Below are positions 9,368 through 18,730 of a stretch of 64,000 nucleotides of DNA, piece by piece. Below the pieces are notes generated by a model, which was not told the DNA's origin, did not search any database, and was given only the letters and a program-made list of their open reading frames with translations. Source of the DNA: Bacteroidales bacterium (lineage in GTDB: Bacteria > Bacteroidota > Bacteroidia > Bacteroidales > GCA-2748055); contig JAIOZM010000002.1 of NCBI GenBank assembly GCA_021740585.1, positions 31,989 to 95,988 on the forward strand. The letters run 5' to 3'. The translations under genes were made by a program, and so were the position numbers. Each line of letters starts with the position of its first letter. Position 1 is the first letter of the stretch.

Positions 9368-10483
9368 TCATTCCAGACTCATCAGCCATGCTCCGCTCAT
9401 ATTCATGCTTTCCCTGAAAGTAATTAATGCGTTCAGAGCCTGATTTTTATCGCTGAATGACATGGCACTCACCCGGTAAATTCCATTCCCAAGATCAAGG
9501 GTTATGGCCGGATAGCCTTTTAATACCAGCTCCTTCTGAAGATCATCGGCATTTTTAGCGTCTTTAAAGCTCCCGGCAATAATGTAATATTCATTCAAAG
9601 AGCCCTCCGCTTCCTTATCCTCTTCGGTTTCTGTTGGTTTTAGTGCATTTTTAATTGAAGTTATAGAATCAATATCCTTTTCAAATTCATTTACGAGCTC
9701 ATCAAAATTGAAGTCTTCATCCCCTGACTCAGGAATATTATCCTCAATTATTACTTCCTCTTCACCGAAAAAGGAATCGAAGTTTAACTCATTATTCGTC
9801 AGGTTGGTTTGAAAAGAAATGATTATAATGGCAGCCATAAGGACCACAACAGCACCAACTACAAACCAAACGGTACTCCGGTTATTTTTTCTTATGGGGG
9901 GAATAACAACTGAACTACTTTTTTCCACAGGCACAGACTCCTTTATGGTTTGCTCAGTTACTTTTTCACTTTGGACTTTTTTATCCGGCTCCTCTTTCTT
10001 TTCAACTTCCTTCAAAGGCTCGCTTACATCACTTTTTCTTTTTTCTGTCTCAGAAGATTCCTGCACCTCTTCCTCAAAATCATCCAACTCAAAACTCTCC
10101 AATCCAAAATTATCAGGGTCAAGAACTAATTCAGAATCCTTTTCAAGGCTGATATTGTTATCTTCATCCCGTAAAATTTTACACAATCCGGGAATTGTAT
10201 ACGCTTCTCCTTTGTCGAGTGAAAATTTAATTTCATCAATAAATTCAAGCACTTTCTGCCTGGCCTCCTCCATGGGTAAATCTTCTGCGTTGGATAGCTT
10301 ACTGCTTAACAAATCGTCATCCATAGATTCGGTGGCATCGAAAATTAATTCCGATTTTGGGGCAGTAATCTTATTACCTGATACCTTTGCGGGCACCTTA
10401 ATAATTTTCAGGCTCCCAAAGCCCGGTAAAACTACTTTTTCGGAAAATAATAAAAGCTCGCGTAAATAATTCAGAATATTCAA
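9368..10483 (-). CDS. HU-like (CCDC81-type) N-terminal domain protein with TM segment and C-terminal SPOR domain
   Basis: 371 aa; MNILNYLRELLLFSEKVVLPGFGSLKI... IHF/HU-like fold signature; TM STVWFVVGAVVVLMAAIIIIS; C-terminal YYIIAGSFKDAKNADDLQKELVLKGYPA = SPOR-like. Confidence 0.75.
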   Translation of the reverse strand: MNILNYLRELLLFSEKVVLPGFGSLKIIKVPAKVSGNKITAPKSELIFDATESMDDDLLSSKLSNAEDLPMEEARQKVLEFIDEIKFSLDKGEAYTIPGLCKILRDEDNNISLEKDSELVLDPDNFGLESFELDDFEEEVQESSETEKRKSDVSEPLKEVEKKEEPDKKVQSEKVTEQTIKESVPVEKSSSVVIPPIRKNNRSTVWFVVGAVVVLMAAIIIISFQTNLTNNELNFDSFFGEEEVIIEDNIPESGDEDFNFDELVNEFEKDIDSITSIKNALKPTETEEDKEAEGSLNEYYIIAGSFKDAKNADDLQKELVLKGYPAITLDLGNGIYRVSAMSFSDKNQALNALITFRESMNMSGAWLMSLE

Positions 10484-10626
10484 GTTGCCGTTTTTTAAAT
10501 TAGATTTTCAAATTTAGTTCTGGATTTCATATCATCCAAAAAAAATTACTAACTCTTTTCTGTTTTCGAATAAACCTTTTCTGAATAGAATCGTTATCTT
10601 CGTATTAAAATTAGATTTTCTTGGCG

Positions 10627-11754
10627 ATGGAAAATATCCAAATGGTCGATTTAAAGGGCCAATATGATAAAATTAAAGTAGAGGTCAATTCTGCAATCCA
10701 ATCTGTTATTGATAGTTCAGCATTTATTAAAGGCCCCGCCTTAAAAAAATTTCAAAAGGAACTTGAAACTTATATGGCCGTTAAGCATGTAATTCCCTGT
10801 GCGAACGGAACCGATGCTCTTCAGCTGGCTCTCATGGGCTTAAATCTGAAACCCGGCGATGAGATAATCACCTCCCCTTTTACTTTCATTGCAACCATTG
10901 AAGTAATTCAACTCCTCGGCTTAAAACCGGTATTGGTCGATATTGACCCGGATACATTCAATATCAATCCTGAGAATATCAAAAAAGCCATTACCAGCAG
11001 AACAAAAGCTATTATGCCAGTCCATCTTTTTGGGCAATGTGCCAATATGGATAAAATTTTGGAACTGGCAGAAACCCATAATCTTTTTGTAATAGAAGAT
11101 ACAGCCCAGGCTATTGGAGCCAAATATAATTTCAATAATGGCAGAACCGGAAAAGCAGGTACTCTGGGCCACATAGGAACCACCTCTTTTTTCCCATCCA
11201 AAAATCTGGGAGCCTTTGGAGATGGTGGTGCCATATTTACAAATGATGACGAACTTGCTGAAAAGCTTTCCATAATTGCAAATCACGGAATGAAACAGCA
11301 ATATTATTATGAGCAGGTAGGTCTGAATTCGAGATTAGACAGCCTTCAGGCAGCTATACTCTCTGTAAAACTCAAATATTTAGACGCTTACAACAAAGCA
11401 CGCCAAAAAGCTGCCGCTTATTATGATACTGCATTTCAAGAAAATCCTCAGATATCTCCACCTTTTCGGTTTAAAAATTCAGAACATATCTTCCATCAAT
11501 ACACCCTTAAAGTAAAAAATGGAAAACGAGATGCCCTGAAGCATTTTTTAAATGAAAAGGGAATTCCGGCTATGATATATTATCCTGTTGGGCTTCATTT
11601 GCAGGAGGCTTATAAAAATCTCGGCTATGTTGAGGGTGATTTTCCCATTACAGAAAAAATTTGCACAGAAGTTCTCTCCTTGCCCATGCACACAGAACTG
11701 GATGAGTTGCAATTAAAGTATATTACCGAATCGGTTAATGAATTTTTTAAATAA
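10627..11754 (+). CDS. DegT/DnrJ/EryC1/StrS aminotransferase (WbpE/WlbC-like)
   Basis: [72 protein letters not shown] (PLP-Lys). ATG at 10627 preferred over the track's TTG at 10621. Confidence 0.93.
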   Translation: MENIQMVDLKGQYDKIKVEVNSAIQSVIDSSAFIKGPALKKFQKELETYMAVKHVIPCANGTDALQLALMGLNLKPGDEIITSPFTFIATIEVIQLLGLKPVLVDIDPDTFNINPENIKKAITSRTKAIMPVHLFGQCANMDKILELAETHNLFVIEDTAQAIGAKYNFNNGRTGKAGTLGHIGTTSFFPSKNLGAFGDGGAIFTNDDELAEKLSIIANHGMKQQYYYEQVGLNSRLDSLQAAILSVKLKYLDAYNKARQKAAAYYDTAFQENPQISPPFRFKNSEHIFHQYTLKVKNGKRDALKHFLNEKGIPAMIYYPVGLHLQEAYKNLGYVEGDFPITEKICTEVLSLPMHTELDELQLKYITESVNEFFK

Positions 11755-11756
11755 TT

Positions 11757-12338
11757 ATGTCTGAAAAAGAATACTTTGCTCACGAAACAGCGGTGATTGA
11801 TCCCGGGTGCAGGATTGGAAAGTCAACCAAAATCTGGCACTTCAGTCATATTATGCCCAATTGTATTATTGGAGAACATTGCAATATTGGTCAGAACGTT
11901 GTTATTTCACCAGATGTAATACTTGGAAATAATGTAAAAGTCCAGAATAACGTCTCCATTTATACCGGCGTTATATGCGATGATGATGTATTCCTCGGTC
12001 CGTCGATGGTGTTTACAAATATAGTGAATCCGCGTAGTGCTGTAATCCGAAAAGATCAGTACCTTAAAACCCATGTTAAAAAAGGCGCCAGTATAGGTGC
12101 AAACGCTACTATAATCTGTGGTAACCCGATTGGGAAGTATGCTTTTATTGGTGCCGGCGCAGTGGTTACCAAGGAAGTTGACGACTATGCCCTTGTTATT
12201 GGTAATCCGGCCAAACATATTGGCTGGATGAGTGAATTTGGGCATCGGCTTGAATTCGATTCTCAAAATATCGCCGTATGCAAAGAGAGCAAGGAAAAAT
12301 ATATTCTTGAAAATGGAAAAGTGAGAAAAACTAATTAA
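11757..12338 (+). CDS. Left-handed beta-helix N-acetyltransferase (WbpD/WlbB-like)
   Basis: 193 aa hexapeptide repeats; [56 protein letters not shown]. Confidence 0.9.
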   Translation: MSEKEYFAHETAVIDPGCRIGKSTKIWHFSHIMPNCIIGEHCNIGQNVVISPDVILGNNVKVQNNVSIYTGVICDDDVFLGPSMVFTNIVNPRSAVIRKDQYLKTHVKKGASIGANATIICGNPIGKYAFIGAGAVVTKEVDDYALVIGNPAKHIGWMSEFGHRLEFDSQNIAVCKESKEKYILENGKVRKTN

Positions 12339-12349
12339 TTTTATATACA

Positions 12350-13306
12350 ATGAATGAGAAAAAGGGGGTGAAGAATTTTGCCATAATTGGAGTTGCAGGA
12401 TATATAGCAATAAGACACGTTCAGGCTATTAAGGAGACAGGTCACAACCTGATTGCCGCCCTCGACAAATTTGACAGTGTTGGATTTATAGATAATTATT
12501 TCCCCGATTCAGATTTTTTTGTTGAATATGAACGATTTGACCGCCATCTGGATAAATTGAGAAGAAAAAACGTAAATGTTGATTATATAAGTATCTGTTC
12601 TCCTAATTATCTGCACGATTCACACATCCGCTTTGCCCTAAAATCGGGCGCCGATGCTATATGTGAAAAGCCCGTGGTATTAAATCCGTGGAACATTGAT
12701 GGACTTATTGATTTTGAAAAACAAACCGGCAAAAAAGTACATAACATATTACAGCTCAGATACCATCCGAGTATTATAGCTCTCAAGGAAAAAATAGAAA
12801 AAGGCCCTGCCGACCAAATGCACGATATCGACTTATCCTATATTACATCACGTGGACACTGGTACCATTATTCATGGAAGGGTGATGTTGAAAAATCTGG
12901 TGGCGTGGCAACCAACATAGGTGTTCATTTTTTTGATATGCTTACATGGATCTTCGGCGATGTTATGGAAAACAAGGTGCAACTACTGGAAAAAGATAAA
13001 GCGGCCGGAGTTCTTCAGCTGGAAAAAGCAAGGGTGAGGTGGTTTATGAGCCTGGACTATAACGACTTACCTAAAAACGTGAAAGAAAAAGGTCAAAGAA
13101 CATACAGGTCCATAACCATAGATAAGGAAGAAATTGAATTTAGCGGGGGATTTACCGATCTGCATACTACAACCTATCAGAATATTCTTGCCGGAAATGG
13201 ATTTGGACTTCAGGATTCTAGACCCTCCATTGAACTGGTTTATAATATTAGAAACTCTGAACCCATAGGACTAAAGGGTGATTATCATCCATTGATTAAA
13301 AAATAA
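12350..13306 (+). CDS. Gfo/Idh/MocA-family nucleotide-sugar 3-dehydrogenase (WbpB/WlbA-like)
   Basis: 318 aa; KNFAIIGVAGYIAIRHVQAIKETG, ICSPNYLHDSHIRFALKSGADAICEKPVVLNPWN. Confidence 0.9.
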   Translation: MNEKKGVKNFAIIGVAGYIAIRHVQAIKETGHNLIAALDKFDSVGFIDNYFPDSDFFVEYERFDRHLDKLRRKNVNVDYISICSPNYLHDSHIRFALKSGADAICEKPVVLNPWNIDGLIDFEKQTGKKVHNILQLRYHPSIIALKEKIEKGPADQMHDIDLSYITSRGHWYHYSWKGDVEKSGGVATNIGVHFFDMLTWIFGDVMENKVQLLEKDKAAGVLQLEKARVRWFMSLDYNDLPKNVKEKGQRTYRSITIDKEEIEFSGGFTDLHTTTYQNILAGNGFGLQDSRPSIELVYNIRNSEPIGLKGDYHPLIKK

Positions 13307-13317
13307 AACCAAATAAT

Positions 13318-14607
13318 ATGTATTCTGAAATTAAGGAAAAGAAAAACAAACTTGCCGTAATAGGACTAGGTTATGTAGGCCTCCCAATTGCCCTGGAATT
13401 TGCGAAAAAAGTTCCTGTAATTGGATTCGATATTAAAGATGAACGGGTTAAGCTTATGCAACAGCAAATAGACCCAAGTAATGAATTGGTAAAGGAAGAT
13501 TTTAATAATACCGATATAATCTTCACTTCACATATTGAAGACCTTAAAGAAGCACGGTTCTTTATTGTGGCAGTTCCAACACCTATCGACGATTATAAAA
13601 AACCCGATCTTCGCCCACTTCTAAGCGCCACAAAATTTGTAGGCCAGGTGCTGAAAAAAGGCGATTACGTAGTTTATGAGTCAACGGTTTATCCTGGTTG
13701 CACAGAGGAAGATTGTGTTCCTTTGCTTGAGGAAACTTCAGGATTAACATGTGTCAGAGATTTTAAAGTCGGATTTTCTCCGGAGAGAATTAATCCGGGT
13801 GACAAACTCCATACCTTAACAAAAATTACCAAAATTACCAGTGGTATCGATGCTGAATCGGCTGAAGAAATTGCTAAAACCTACGAATTAATTATTACAG
13901 CTGGAGTGTTTCGGGCTGCTTCAATAAAAGTGGCAGAAGCTGCAAAAATTATTGAAAACAGTCAGCGCGATATCAATATTGCATTTATGAATGAACTTTC
14001 CATGATTTTCAACCAAATGAATATCAATACCTATGAGGTACTGGAAGCCGCAGGTACAAAATGGAATTTTCTGAATTTCTTTCCCGGCTTAGTCGGAGGC
14101 CATTGCATTGGTGTTGATCCTTATTATTTAACCTATAAAGCTGCAAAATTTGGGCATCATGCCCAGATAATTAATTCGGGCAGAGCAATCAATGATGGAA
14201 TGGGTGAACACATAGCTAAGGAAATAGTACAAAAACTTATTTTCATGAATAAAACACCCAAGCAGGTAAAAGTGCTGATAATGGGTGTTACCTTCAAGGA
14301 GAATGTTAGTGACATTAGAAATTCAAAAGTAGTTGATGTGATCAAAGAATTACAGGATTATGGCCTGAATATTGATGTGGTAGACCCCTATGCTTCTGCA
14401 GATGAAGTTCATGAAGAATATGGAATAAAACTGACAAAAAGAATCAATCCTCCCTACGATGCGGTTGTAGTCGCAGTTAGTCATAAGCAATATACGAATC
14501 TGGACGAGGATTACTTTAAAGCCATCATGGATAACAACTCTCTTTTCGTTGACCTTAAAGGTGTTTACAGAAATAAATTTAAAAATCTGAATTATTGGAG
14601 CTTATAA
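13318..14607 (+). CDS. Nucleotide-sugar 6-dehydrogenase (UDP-GlcNAc/UDP-HexNAc type; WbpA/TviB-like)
   Basis: 429 aa; LAVIGLGYVGLPIALEFAKK, VYESTVYPGCTEEDCVPLLEETSG, FFPGLVGGHCIGVDPYYLTYKA. Confidence 0.92.
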   Translation: MYSEIKEKKNKLAVIGLGYVGLPIALEFAKKVPVIGFDIKDERVKLMQQQIDPSNELVKEDFNNTDIIFTSHIEDLKEARFFIVAVPTPIDDYKKPDLRPLLSATKFVGQVLKKGDYVVYESTVYPGCTEEDCVPLLEETSGLTCVRDFKVGFSPERINPGDKLHTLTKITKITSGIDAESAEEIAKTYELIITAGVFRAASIKVAEAAKIIENSQRDINIAFMNELSMIFNQMNINTYEVLEAAGTKWNFLNFFPGLVGGHCIGVDPYYLTYKAAKFGHHAQIINSGRAINDGMGEHIAKEIVQKLIFMNKTPKQVKVLIMGVTFKENVSDIRNSKVVDVIKELQDYGLNIDVVDPYASADEVHEEYGIKLTKRINPPYDAVVVAVSHKQYTNLDEDYFKAIMDNNSLFVDLKGVYRNKFKNLNYWSL

Positions 14608-14608
14608 G

Positions 14609-15637
14609 ATGATATTAGTAACAGGAGGAACGGGATTTATTGGTTCACATACCAGCGTTGAACTACTCAGGGAAGGTTTTGAGGTTCTTATAGCCGACAA
14701 CCTTTCAAACAGCTATGCGGATGTTATTGACAGGATAGAAGAAATTACAGGAAAAAGACCCTTTTTTGAAAGAACCGATCTATCCAATTCCGAAGAAACC
14801 GATCTTCTATTCGAAAAGTATCCAAAAATTGAAGCCATAATTCACTTTGCGGCCAGCAAAGCTGTGGGTGAGTCGGTCGAAAAGCCTTTGTTATATTACA
14901 AGAATAATTTGAATTCATTGATGAATATTCTTGAAAATATGAAAAGGCATTCGGTTAAGAATCTTGTTTTTAGCTCTTCATGCACGGTTTACGGGGAACC
15001 CGACGAATTGCCTGTTCATGAACGTTCGCCAATAAAGATTGCAAATTCACCTTATGGCAATACAAAACAAATTTCGGAAGAAATTATACAAGATGTGGCT
15101 AAAGTCAGCTCTGAGATAAACTTTATTTCTTTGCGATATTTCAATCCAATCGGAGCACATCCTTCAGCATTGATTGGCGAACTGCCCCTGGGTATTCCAA
15201 ACAACCTGATTCCTTATATTACTCAAACCGGATATGGTTTGAGGGAAGCATTAAAGGTTTTTGGGGATGATTATAATACACCCGACGGTTCGGCTATCAG
15301 GGACTATATCGATGTTGTGGATTTATCGCGGGCACATATTATCTCCATTAAACGATTGCTGAATCATAAAAACAAAGCCAATTTTGAAATTTTCAACCTT
15401 GGCACAGGAACCGGCAGTTCTGTTTTTGAGGTAATAAGAACTTTTGAAAAAGTATGCGGCCAAAAAATTAATTTTAAGGTTGTTGGCAGACGGGAAGGCG
15501 ATATAGAAAAAGTTTGGGCAGATACCCGCTATGCCAATGAAGAATTGGGTTGGAAAGCTGAAAAAACCTTAGGTCAAAGTCTTAAAACTGCCTGGGATTG
15601 GGAAAATTATTATCGTAAAAATCTGGAAAAAAAATAA
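14609..15637 (+). CDS. galE: UDP-glucose 4-epimerase
   Basis: 342 aa; ILVTGGTGFIGSHTSVELL, SSSCTVYGEP, SPYGNTKQISEEI, GDDYNTPDGSAIRDYIDVVDLSRAH. Confidence 0.94.
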   Translation: MILVTGGTGFIGSHTSVELLREGFEVLIADNLSNSYADVIDRIEEITGKRPFFERTDLSNSEETDLLFEKYPKIEAIIHFAASKAVGESVEKPLLYYKNNLNSLMNILENMKRHSVKNLVFSSSCTVYGEPDELPVHERSPIKIANSPYGNTKQISEEIIQDVAKVSSEINFISLRYFNPIGAHPSALIGELPLGIPNNLIPYITQTGYGLREALKVFGDDYNTPDGSAIRDYIDVVDLSRAHIISIKRLLNHKNKANFEIFNLGTGTGSSVFEVIRTFEKVCGQKINFKVVGRREGDIEKVWADTRYANEELGWKAEKTLGQSLKTAWDWENYYRKNLEKK

Positions 15638-15786
15638 AGATCAAAACCTGTATTAATAATTTAAAATAAACAGGCTTTTTTAATTCCATGGAGAAAATGC
15701 AGTTAAATAAGAGATATTTAAGCTACTTTAAAATTAAAATGTCAGGTGGTTAAGCTTGAAAATATTTCTGAAAAAATAATTTAGTC

Positions 15787-16839
15787 ATGAAAAAGATACT
15801 TATTACCGGAGGTGCAGGATTTATAGGATCTCATGTAATCCGCCATTTTATAAACCATTACCCCGATTACATCATTTATAATCTTGATGTTCTTACCTAT
15901 GCAGGAAATTTAGAAAACCTCAACGATATTGATAAAAACAAAAATTACAACTTTATTAAAGCCGATATTACCGATGCCACTTTAATAAATGATTTGTTTA
16001 AAGAGCATAATTTTGATGCCGTTATTCATCTGGCAGCCGAATCGCATGTAGACAGATCTATAAGCAGTCCTATGGACTTTATCTATACCAATATCGTTGG
16101 AACGGCAAATTTACTTAACGCAGCCAGAGCAATTTGGGCAGAAAATTATGAAGGAAAGTTATTTTATCATGTGTCTACCGACGAGGTTTATGGAAGTCTT
16201 GGCGATACCGGATTTTTCCTTGAAGACACCTCATACGATCCGCAAAGTCCGTATTCAGCATCAAAAGCCAGCTCCGATCATTTAGTCAGAGCATACCACA
16301 ATACCTACAAACTCCCGGTAGTTATTTCAAATTGCAGTAATAATTACGGCGGCAATCAGTTTCCGGAAAAACTTATTCCGCTGGCAATCAACAATATAAA
16401 AAACATGAAGCCCATTCCTGTTTATGGTAAAGGTGAAAATATAAGGGATTGGCTGTATGTGGTTGATCATGCTTCAGCCATAGACGCTATTTTTCACAAG
16501 GGAAAAATTGGCGAAACTTACAATATTGGAGGAAATAATGAATGGAAGAATATCGATTTGATACATGCATTATGCAAGATCATGGATAAAAAGTTAAATC
16601 GCAAACCGGGCACTTCTGCCGGACTCATTACCTTTGTTACCGACAGAGCGGGGCACGATTTGCGTTATGCCATTGATTCTTCAAAATTGCAAAACAATCT
16701 TGGCTGGTCGCCTTCTTTAGAATTTGAGGAAGGTCTGGAAAAAACGGTAGACTGGTATCTTGCCAATCAGGAATGGCTTCACCGCGTTGTTAGTGGTGAA
16801 TATCAGAAATATTATGATGAAATGTACGGGAAAAACTAA
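15787..16839 (+). CDS. rfbB: dTDP-glucose 4,6-dehydratase
   Basis: 350 aa; KILITGGAGFIGSHVIRHF, HLAAESHVDRSI, HVSTDEVYGSLGDTG, SCSNNYGGNQFPEKLIPL. Confidence 0.94.
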   Translation: MKKILITGGAGFIGSHVIRHFINHYPDYIIYNLDVLTYAGNLENLNDIDKNKNYNFIKADITDATLINDLFKEHNFDAVIHLAAESHVDRSISSPMDFIYTNIVGTANLLNAARAIWAENYEGKLFYHVSTDEVYGSLGDTGFFLEDTSYDPQSPYSASKASSDHLVRAYHNTYKLPVVISNCSNNYGGNQFPEKLIPLAINNIKNMKPIPVYGKGENIRDWLYVVDHASAIDAIFHKGKIGETYNIGGNNEWKNIDLIHALCKIMDKKLNRKPGTSAGLITFVTDRAGHDLRYAIDSSKLQNNLGWSPSLEFEEGLEKTVDWYLANQEWLHRVVSGEYQKYYDEMYGKN

Positions 16840-16840
16840 T

Positions 16841-16863
16841 AAAGATGCACGGCCGTGTGTCCC
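16841..16863. repeat. Short palindromic element, CACGGCCGTG core
   Basis: aaagatgcacggccgtgtgtccc; perfect 10-bp palindrome CACGGCCGTG at 16848-16857 with flanks resembling a decayed ...GACGCACGGCCGTGCGTC... element; in the convergent rfbB/glmS gap. Confidence 0.5.
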
Positions 16864-16890
16864 AACGATTCCATTAATAAGATAATAGTT

Positions 16891-18726
16891 TTACTCCACC
16901 GTAACAGATTTAGCAAGATTCCTCGGCTGATCGACATGGCATCCTCTTAGAACTGCCATATGATAGGCGATAAGCTGAAGGGGAACCACCGATAATAGAG
17001 CCATAAGTTTCTGATCTGTATGAGGAATCGCCAATGTATAATCGGCCATGCCGGATATAGCTTCCTCTCCTTCAGTAACTATAGCAATTACGCTACCTTT
17101 TCGTGCTTTGACTTCCTGAATATTGCTTACAATCTTTTCGTAGGAATCATCGCGGGTGGCAATAACAACAACTGGCATATTTTTATCGATCAATGCAATG
17201 GGACCATGCTTCATTTCGGCTGCAGGGTATCCTTCAGCGTGAATATAACTTATTTCCTTAAGTTTGAGAGCGCCTTCCAGAGCAACAGGGAAAGAATAAC
17301 CACGTCCTAAATACAGAAAGTTTGTGGAATCTTTATATTTTTTTGCAATATGTAAAAACTTGTCGTTTTGGGTTAGAATTTTTTCAATTTTTGTCGGTAT
17401 TTCAGACAATTCTTTGATTAACTCAGCATAACGTCCGGCAGCAATATGTCCTCTTTTATATCCCAGAAAAAGTGCCATCATTGTTAAAACTGTTACCTGA
17501 GCAGTAAAAGCTTTTGTTGAAGCCACACCTATTTCCGGACCTGCATGGGTATAAACACCTGCATGTGTTTCTCTGGAAATACTCGATCCAACCACATTGC
17601 AAATTCCTAATACAGTAGCTCCCTTTTCCTTTGCCAGTTGGATGGCGGAAAGAGTATCGGCTGTTTCTCCACTCTGGCTGATTGCAATAACAATGTCGTC
17701 TTTAAATATTAGTGGCTTCCTGTATCTGAATTCTGAGGCATATTCAACCTCAACCGGAATTCGGGCCACATCCTCTAAAAGATATTCACCAATAAGTCCT
17801 GCATGCCAGGAAGTACCACAACCAATAATAATAATCCTTTTGGCAGCAATTAATTTTTCTTCCACAGAGAAAAGCCCCCCAAGATGAATGGAGCTGAAAT
17901 CAGTGGCAATCCTACCCCTGAATGTGTCCTGAATGGATCTGGGTTGCTCAAAAATTTCCTTGAGCATAAAATGGTCGTAACCTCCTTTTTCAATCTCACT
18001 CAAATCCAGATCAAGCTTTTCGATTTTTGGCTCCAGTTTATTATTCTGAATCGTTTTTAAGATTAATTCATCTTTCTTAATAATCGCTACATCTTCGTTA
18101 TTAAGATAAATAACACGATCGGTAAATTCAATAATCGGAGTGGCATCGGAAGCTACAAAATACTCACCATCACCTATTCCAAGAACCAATGGACTACTTT
18201 TCCGGGCAGCAATTAATTTATCAGGCTCCTCATTGCAAATTACAACAAGTCCATAGGCACCTATTACTTTTGTAAGAGCGAGTCTGACAGCAATTTCTGC
18301 ATTTACCTTCCCATATGAATAAATAAATTCGATAAGATTAGCTAATACTTCTGTGTCTGTCTCGCTTTTAAAGCTATAGCCCCGAAGGATGAGGCGCTCT
18401 TTAAGGTGACTGTAATTTTCAATGATTCCATTATGAATAATCGTAAAAATTCCGTTCATTGAGGTATGCGGATGTGCATTTACATCGCTGGGTTCTCCAT
18501 GCGTTGCCCAACGGGTATGCCCGATCCCAATCGTACCCGAAATATCTTTTCCTTCAACAAAGGCTTCCAGTTCAGATACTTTACCCTTTTTTTTATAACA
18601 ATTTAAGCTTGAGTTTAAAAGAGAAATCCCCGAAGAATCATAACCACGGTACTCAAGTCGCTTTAATCCATTAATCAGAATTGGATAGGCATTTTTATCA
18701 CCAATATAACCTACAATCCCACACAT
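16891..18726 (-). CDS. glmS: Glutamine--fructose-6-phosphate aminotransferase (isomerizing)
   Basis: 611 aa; MCGIVGYIGDKNAYPILINGLKRLEYRGYDSSG, GHTRWATHGEPSDVNAHPH, two SIS domains, C-terminus PRNLAKSVTVE. Confidence 0.98.
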   Translation of the reverse strand: MCGIVGYIGDKNAYPILINGLKRLEYRGYDSSGISLLNSSLNCYKKKGKVSELEAFVEGKDISGTIGIGHTRWATHGEPSDVNAHPHTSMNGIFTIIHNGIIENYSHLKERLILRGYSFKSETDTEVLANLIEFIYSYGKVNAEIAVRLALTKVIGAYGLVVICNEEPDKLIAARKSSPLVLGIGDGEYFVASDATPIIEFTDRVIYLNNEDVAIIKKDELILKTIQNNKLEPKIEKLDLDLSEIEKGGYDHFMLKEIFEQPRSIQDTFRGRIATDFSSIHLGGLFSVEEKLIAAKRIIIIGCGTSWHAGLIGEYLLEDVARIPVEVEYASEFRYRKPLIFKDDIVIAISQSGETADTLSAIQLAKEKGATVLGICNVVGSSISRETHAGVYTHAGPEIGVASTKAFTAQVTVLTMMALFLGYKRGHIAAGRYAELIKELSEIPTKIEKILTQNDKFLHIAKKYKDSTNFLYLGRGYSFPVALEGALKLKEISYIHAEGYPAAEMKHGPIALIDKNMPVVVIATRDDSYEKIVSNIQEVKARKGSVIAIVTEGEEAISGMADYTLAIPHTDQKLMALLSVVPLQLIAYHMAVLRGCHVDQPRNLAKSVTVE

Positions 18727-18730
18727 AATT

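Noticed and set aside
9819-10469. 216-aa plus-strand ORF
   Set aside because: Antisense to the HU/SPOR gene; Ser-rich low-complexity translation is the mirror of an acidic Glu/Asp-rich linker.
11907-12410. 167-aa minus-strand ORF
   Set aside because: Antisense to the WbpD-like acetyltransferase and the start of the WbpB-like gene, both convincing.
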